Origin: Obelidium mucronatum
Lineage: Eukaryota > Chytridiomycota > Chytridiomycetes > Chytridiales > Chytriomycetaceae
Length of the DNA stretch: 64,000 nucleotides
Assembly (NCBI GenBank): GCA_025765595.1
Contig: JAIVFH010000078.1
Location: 98,530-162,529, forward strand
Direction of reading: 5' to 3'
Below are positions 59,506 through 64,000 of this stretch, piece by piece (position 1 is the first letter of the stretch; each line of letters begins with the position of its first letter). The notes beneath the pieces were generated by a model. The model did not search any database, was not told the DNA's origin, and saw only the letters and a list, made by a program, of their open reading frames with translations. Both the position numbers and the translations under genes were made by a program.

Positions 59506-60864
59506 ATGCTCTTCAAACGAAGTCTGTCTTCTCTACCAAAGTATTCGTATGCAGTTGGTTTTGCAAAGCACGGGTCACCAGCAGCCGTGGTGAGGTATCA
59601 TGTCAGCATAAGTTGGATGCTCAAACTAATATTATTCAATACTGCTTGTCAAAGTCTCGCGAGAGTCTCTCTGGCCGAACCAACATCAAACCAAGTCACG
59701 ATTAAGTTCTTGGCGTCTCCAATCAACCCGGCAGACATCAATCAGATCCAAGGAACTTATCCCATTTTGCCACAATTCCAATCAACCGTAGTGGACAATG
59801 AAACCCCGTTTGCAATTGGAGGCAACGAAGGTGTTGCTGAAATTGTCAAAGTCGGGAGTGAATTGGAAAGTTTGGACAAAGATTGGCTCAGAGTTGGTTC
59901 GCGAGTTGTAATGAGAAACGCTGGCTTTGGTAACCTTGCTTTACTCATCAAATTGTCTCCTGTCTCTCTCTCTCGTTCTCATTTCTTACTGTTGTTACTT
60001 ATTTGATAGGAACATGGCGCCAATTTGCAAACGCCCAGGTTTCCTTTCTCATTCCCTTAAACCATCCCGGTGTAAAACTCCACGACGCGGCCACACTCAT
60101 GGTCAATCCATGCACAGCCTACCGTATGCTCACAGATTTCAAGAAACTGAATCCAGGAGACGTGATTATCCAAAACGGCGCCAACAGCGCTGTGGGACAA
60201 GCTGTAATCCAAATCGCCAAAGCACGAAACATCAAAACAATCAACATGATTCGTGGAACCCTGGGGCCCGATAATTCTCTCCCGCGCTCTGACCTCCAGG
60301 AGCTAAAGTCAAAGTTGGTTTCCATGGGCGCCAGTCTTGTGGTAACGGAAGAGGAAATGCGAAACCGTGAAACAAATTCTAAAATCTTGGAGCTTGGAAA
60401 TGGAAGTGGGCCTTCACTGGGTTTTAATTGTGTGGGCGGGAAAAGCGCCACCAATATGGCGCGCGTTATGGCTCCGGCTGCAACAATGGTTACTTATGGA
60501 GGCATGAGCAAAGAGCCGGTTGCGATCCCTACAGGATTGCTCATTTTTAAGGATTTGGTGTTTCGAGGCTTTTGGATGACAAGGTGGAATGAACGTTGTG
60601 TTTCGCAAGGATTGGATCATGAGCGGGAAGCCATGCTGGAAGAATTGGCACAACTTGTATCCAGCGGGAAGTTGCGCTTACCTGCCGTTGAAACTGTTTC
60701 AATCAAAGGAGAACAGGTTGGTGAAAACGTTACTTTGAGTAACCCGGTCAATCAAATCGAAACTAATTTCATTTTCATAATAGGATCTTGCCATAGTGAA
60801 GGACGCGTTTTCAAGATCCATGGGTGGACGATCCAGTGTCAAGCAACTTCTTCAATTCTTATAA
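59506..60864 (+). CDS. ETR1: Mitochondrial trans-2-enoyl-thioester reductase
   Basis: The ATG at 59506 gives MLFKRSLSSLPKYSYAV, a plausible mitochondrial presequence. Then follow SPINPADINQIQGTYPILPQ, GGNEGVAEIVKVG, FGTWRQFANAQVSFLIPLN, MVNPCTAYRMLTDFKKLNPG, DVIIQNGANSAVGQAVIQIA (nucleotide-binding loop), SLGFNCVGGKSATNMARVM, and the end DLAIVKDAFSRSMGGRSSVK. This matches MECR/Etr1 of the zinc-free MDR superfamily, which reduces 2-enoyl-ACP with NADPH in the last step of mitochondrial fatty acid synthesis (lipoate precursor supply). Introns at about 59592-59653, 59932-60009 and 60718-60783. The conserved Tyr expected in the active site is present in INQIQGTY. Confidence 0.93.
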
Positions 60865-60932
60865 CACTGTAATTCGTGAATAAATGTTGTTTATAGAGAG
60901 GGTAAATCATAACCCCTATCACCATTGTAATT

Positions 60933-63900
60933 CTAACTTCTCGCAATAATCCTCTCGGGAACAGTCACTTTTCGCCTCATTGTACCTTGCCGGCCTCTCT
61001 CAGGTTCCTCCATGTCAACTTCCTTTGCAGGCCATCCCTGCATCATCCTTCCCGCATCAACAACTTCTCCTCCAACAATCAACGTGTGCTCAAGCAAGCT
61101 TGCTTCCATCCTCCATTTCTGCTCCAGAGAGCAACCGCGAATCTGTTCTCAACACACAGCTTTCCCCAATCTTGAGCTCAGTTCAGGTCAAAGTTTCCTC
61201 GACTGTTGATGTGCGCAACAACACTGGCCTGGTCAATTACAGTGTGGCTTCCAATCGTGATCAAGTCCGGCTCGGTCATCATTGGGTCTCCACCATGTTG
61301 GATACAAGCAAACACGCTCTCCGATTTTACATCCCAACCCACGGAAGTAGGCCACAAGGTAGTGGGATCCGCGAATCGCTCCCAGCAATCCTGATTGCAT
61401 GCTTTGAAGGGTAATATACAACTGCCAGCGCTGGCAGTAGCTCGACTTGTCCCAATCATAACTTCCATGGCACACGTCTCCCCATCACAATCCACTTGGC
61501 CGATACTCCAATGAGCAGCGAGAGAAATGCAACTACGTAGTACGCTGCAAACGCAGCTCCCAAGAAACACACCGTGACCAATCGCATCGGTGATGACCAT
61601 CTCTTCTCGAGTGGTCTCTACCCGCTTGGTAAAACAACCCAGATCCAACAACACCCAGCAGCGGGACCATGTTCCAAGATATGCGCGAAAAGATGGCAAA
61701 CAGAATATTCGTGAAAATGATGGAGAAGTTGGGAGTAAACCCGGTAGGACGCGTCGCGAAAGTAGAATGCCTTTCCAAATGGCTTGACAGTTGACGCACG
61801 CAAAGCAGCCTTGCGATCCCCTTCGTCCCACAGCATGGCACTTCCTGCCTTCGAACCAATCCACGTTGATCCTGCCGCAAATTTCCCATTCTTGTAAAGC
61901 AACGACCCACTTCCAATCATGGCATTCTTCCCGACAACAACTCCAGGAAGAATCACACATCGGTCAGGCAATCATGGCACCAGGGCCAATCATGATTGGA
62001 CGAGACTCGATATTGTCAGTGAAAACTAGCTGACTTCTTGAACCAAACACAACATCGTCACCAATGTCAAGCAGGTCAAACTCATAAAAGGGCATTGGCG
62101 TACCAGGCCAGTACACCCGCTTTCCAATCTTGGCGCCCAACATTCTGTATAATGAGCTGATGGCAGAGTAGTGTCTTCCAAGCAAGTTATACAGCCCACA
62201 CAGTTCTCCAGACTCCAACAGCTGATACATTATCCAATGACGCGTAGTCTGCCATTGACTGCTAGTTTTTTGGCCTGGTTGAAACCGCCCAATCACAGCC
62301 TTTTTGACGAGTATTGTTGCAGCCATTTTGAAAAACGGACAGATGGCTGCATTGACAGCCACTCGAAGGATGTGGATTCCAATTCTGTAATCTTGGGCTT
62401 GGTGCAGGAGGAACTGACCAAACATGGATACACTCAAAAAGGTTGGGTCTGACGGATCAGAAAAGAAAGGGAACTGGACTAGCCAGTACATGCACGCAAG
62501 CCATGGGAGTGCCCCAATGAGTTTGACAAATCCAACGGTGGGGTATCCAATGAAGAGCAAGAAGGGTAAAGACGGGGACGGCCCGCCATTGTACGCGAAA
62601 ATTCGATGTTTTGCGGATGAATCTTCGAGTTCATGGGACGAACTTCTTGGAGGGAGAATAGTTCTCGGTGGTAGAATGGCTCCAGGAGCGATTGTGGATT
62701 GCTGATTGATGATGCAACCGCGACCTAGTTTTTTAAGAAAGAAAACGTAAGACGGTTTTGTTGCCAACAAAGTTTAAATATACCTATTCGGACGGGCTTC
62801 AAGATCATTAATCCCGCATCAACCGTAAAACCTCGAACAATCGATTTCGAAATTGCACAGTTTGGATAAATCTGAATCAAGTCGAATTCCCTGATTACTG
62901 TCTTGGAATCAATCTTGGAGCTAAGGTCCACTACTTGTGCGCCCATCATTCTTAAGTAGATACAGAATAGTTTATCAGAGGATCGGAAAATTCCAGCATC
63001 AAAAATGAGAAGCAGCTGATCAACAAGCCACCATCGAAGGTAGTATTGTCCCCAAAGGGGATAGCTTCCCGCATGATAACGGCCAATAACCACCCACTTT
63101 GCAAGTACTCCAATGAAAGGAAATACCAAACTTGTAACTGCCCCAGCCCCCATACCGGATAAAACGAGGTGAGCCAACATTGACAACGAACCCTCAATAG
63201 TTCCGCGTTTCCCAGAAGCGGCGTCGAAAAATGGAATCATTGAATACCACGTCATGAAGTGCGCGAAAATGATCCAGTAGGAAATGATGGGAATCGGCTT
63301 GAAAAAGAGGATGGGCATCGCCTGGACAAGCAACGCCAGAAATCTCGTTGGAGATTGAGACTGCGGGGGTCTTCGGGTAAATGTCGATTGGCTTCTTGGG
63401 AGAGAGTCCGGTTTCTTTTTGATTTCATTTGCTGAAACATTGGAATCGATTGTGGCTGCCATAGCTTTAGCTGTTCGATTCTTGAAAAGAGTCATTGGTG
63501 ACATCTTGCAGCCATACTCCCCTCTAAAGAAAAGGGTTTTAAGTATATAAGATCGAATTCTATAACCATTCTCGGAAAGGCGGAATTACCGAATCAAAGC
63601 CATGACTTTTCCAGCCGTCAGCGAATTTCCTCCAATTTCAAAGAAATCATCGCTGCTCTTTGGCGTTGACTTAAGACCAAGCACCTTTTCAAAAGTCGAG
63701 ACAACAAAGAGCTCCGCGCCGGTTAAAGCTTCCTGCTGGGACTGAAGGAAAAGCTTCATACACCTGCTTCCATCAATATCTCCAAATGAAGTTCTAGGCA
63801 GACTATGAAGCATTATAATATGTTGGGGTATTTCATAATCGTGCACTTGGATTACTGAGCTGCTTTCGAACTATCGAGTCAGAGCAGTAAATTGTGCTCA

Positions 63901-64000
63901 ATAAACACAAGTGGCTGCGAGTTGTAAGGCGCAACAAAAATCGGCACATTGGGAAGCATATTGCTCAAGATGATTTGAAGAACATACGAATCCATTGGAG
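60933..64000 (-). CDS. NRPS-like protein: carrier domain plus membrane/left-handed beta-helix repeats (5' end outside window; 3' part frame-broken)
   Basis: Reading from the right edge: a short segment (MDSYVLQIILSNMLPNVPIF) that would belong to the end of an adenylation-type domain outside the window. Then a carrier protein with the phosphopantetheine Ser in DDFFEIGGNSLTAGKV. Then membrane helices (FLALLVQAMPILFFKPIPII, FFDAASGKRGTIEGSLSMLA, WVVIGRYHAGSYPLWGQYYL) and hexapeptide-repeat beta-helix stretches (MMGAQVVDLSSKIDSKTVIR, GRGCIINQQSTIAPGAILPP, LGAKIGKRVYWPG). This is the layout of the NRPS terminal domain family (TIGR02353) and of Pls-type amide synthetases. From about 61970 to 61080 the same motifs continue but jump frame about eight times (see findings); the last legible end is KVTVPERIIARS, stop at 60933. 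It could be a decaying gene or local indel errors. Confidence 0.7.

Overview
The window is nuclear DNA of an intron-rich eukaryote, most likely a fungus and probably a zoosporic (chytrid-like) one. A septin, a sterol 24-C-methyltransferase, an Rrg7-like mitochondrial protein and a full 2-enoyl thioester reductase point to fungi. A Crinkler-type header, a two-TIR/SPRY protein, a GOST-like seven-helix protein and CYP7-like P450s point away from yeasts and ordinary moulds. Genes are packed tightly on both strands. Introns are short GT-AG introns of about 45-120 bases, often with A or T homopolymers next to the splice sites. The organism assignment is inference.

Layout: 1-4109 proline-rich WH2-like actin-regulator candidate (-, cut by the window start); 4241-6033 Rab GDI (-); 6622-9682 fidgetin-like AAA ATPase (+); 9779-11101 Crinkler-like protein (-) beside a broken ubiquitin fragment; 11311-16702 Trm3/TARBP1-type tRNA 2'-O-methyltransferase (-); 16741-17856 unknown protein (+); 17936-18960 mitochondrial ribosomal uS10m (-); 19065-19772 Rrg7-like (-); 20072-21227 four-helix membrane protein (+); 21418-22298 SmD3 (+); 22586-27082 ABCC transporter (+); 27198-28633 mitochondrial oxaloacetate-type carrier (+); 28684-29020 Sem1/Dss1 (-); 29067-30936 and 31121-38003 tandem CYP7-like P450s (-), the second carrying a 5-kb DNA transposon in an intron; 38140-39472 ERG6 (+); 39540-40165 a broken copy of the TRM3 3' end (+); 40150-42096 GOST-like 7TM protein (-); 42203-43674 polyubiquitin (-); 43830-45726 polyQ Myb/telobox-like protein (-); 46011-49459 RAD9 checkpoint clamp subunit (-); 49502-54138 TIR/Tudor-like/TIR/SPRY protein (+); 54343-54702 small membrane protein (+); 55300-55700 hAT transposase relic (-); 56064-57333 NECAP (+); 57490-59335 septin (-); 59506-60864 ETR1/MECR (+); 60933-64000 NRPS-like carrier protein/left-handed beta-helix membrane enzyme (-, cut by the window end, 3' part full of frame breaks).

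Most genes are housekeeping: membrane traffic, tRNA modification, splicing, proteasome, mitochondrial translation and fatty acid synthesis, sterol synthesis, DNA damage checkpoint. The accessory layer stands out more. One observation is an inverted duplication of a TRM3-ubiquitin block in which each locus kept a different gene. Another is an unclassified transposon sitting antisense inside a P450 intron, in a P450 copy that has also lost the invariant Glu of its K-helix. A third is a two-TIR SPRY protein that shares a 42-bp divergent promoter with RAD9. The last is an NRPS-like gene whose 3' third is out of frame many times.

All coordinates and splice sites were read by eye. Exon joins inside low-complexity regions are the least certain part.
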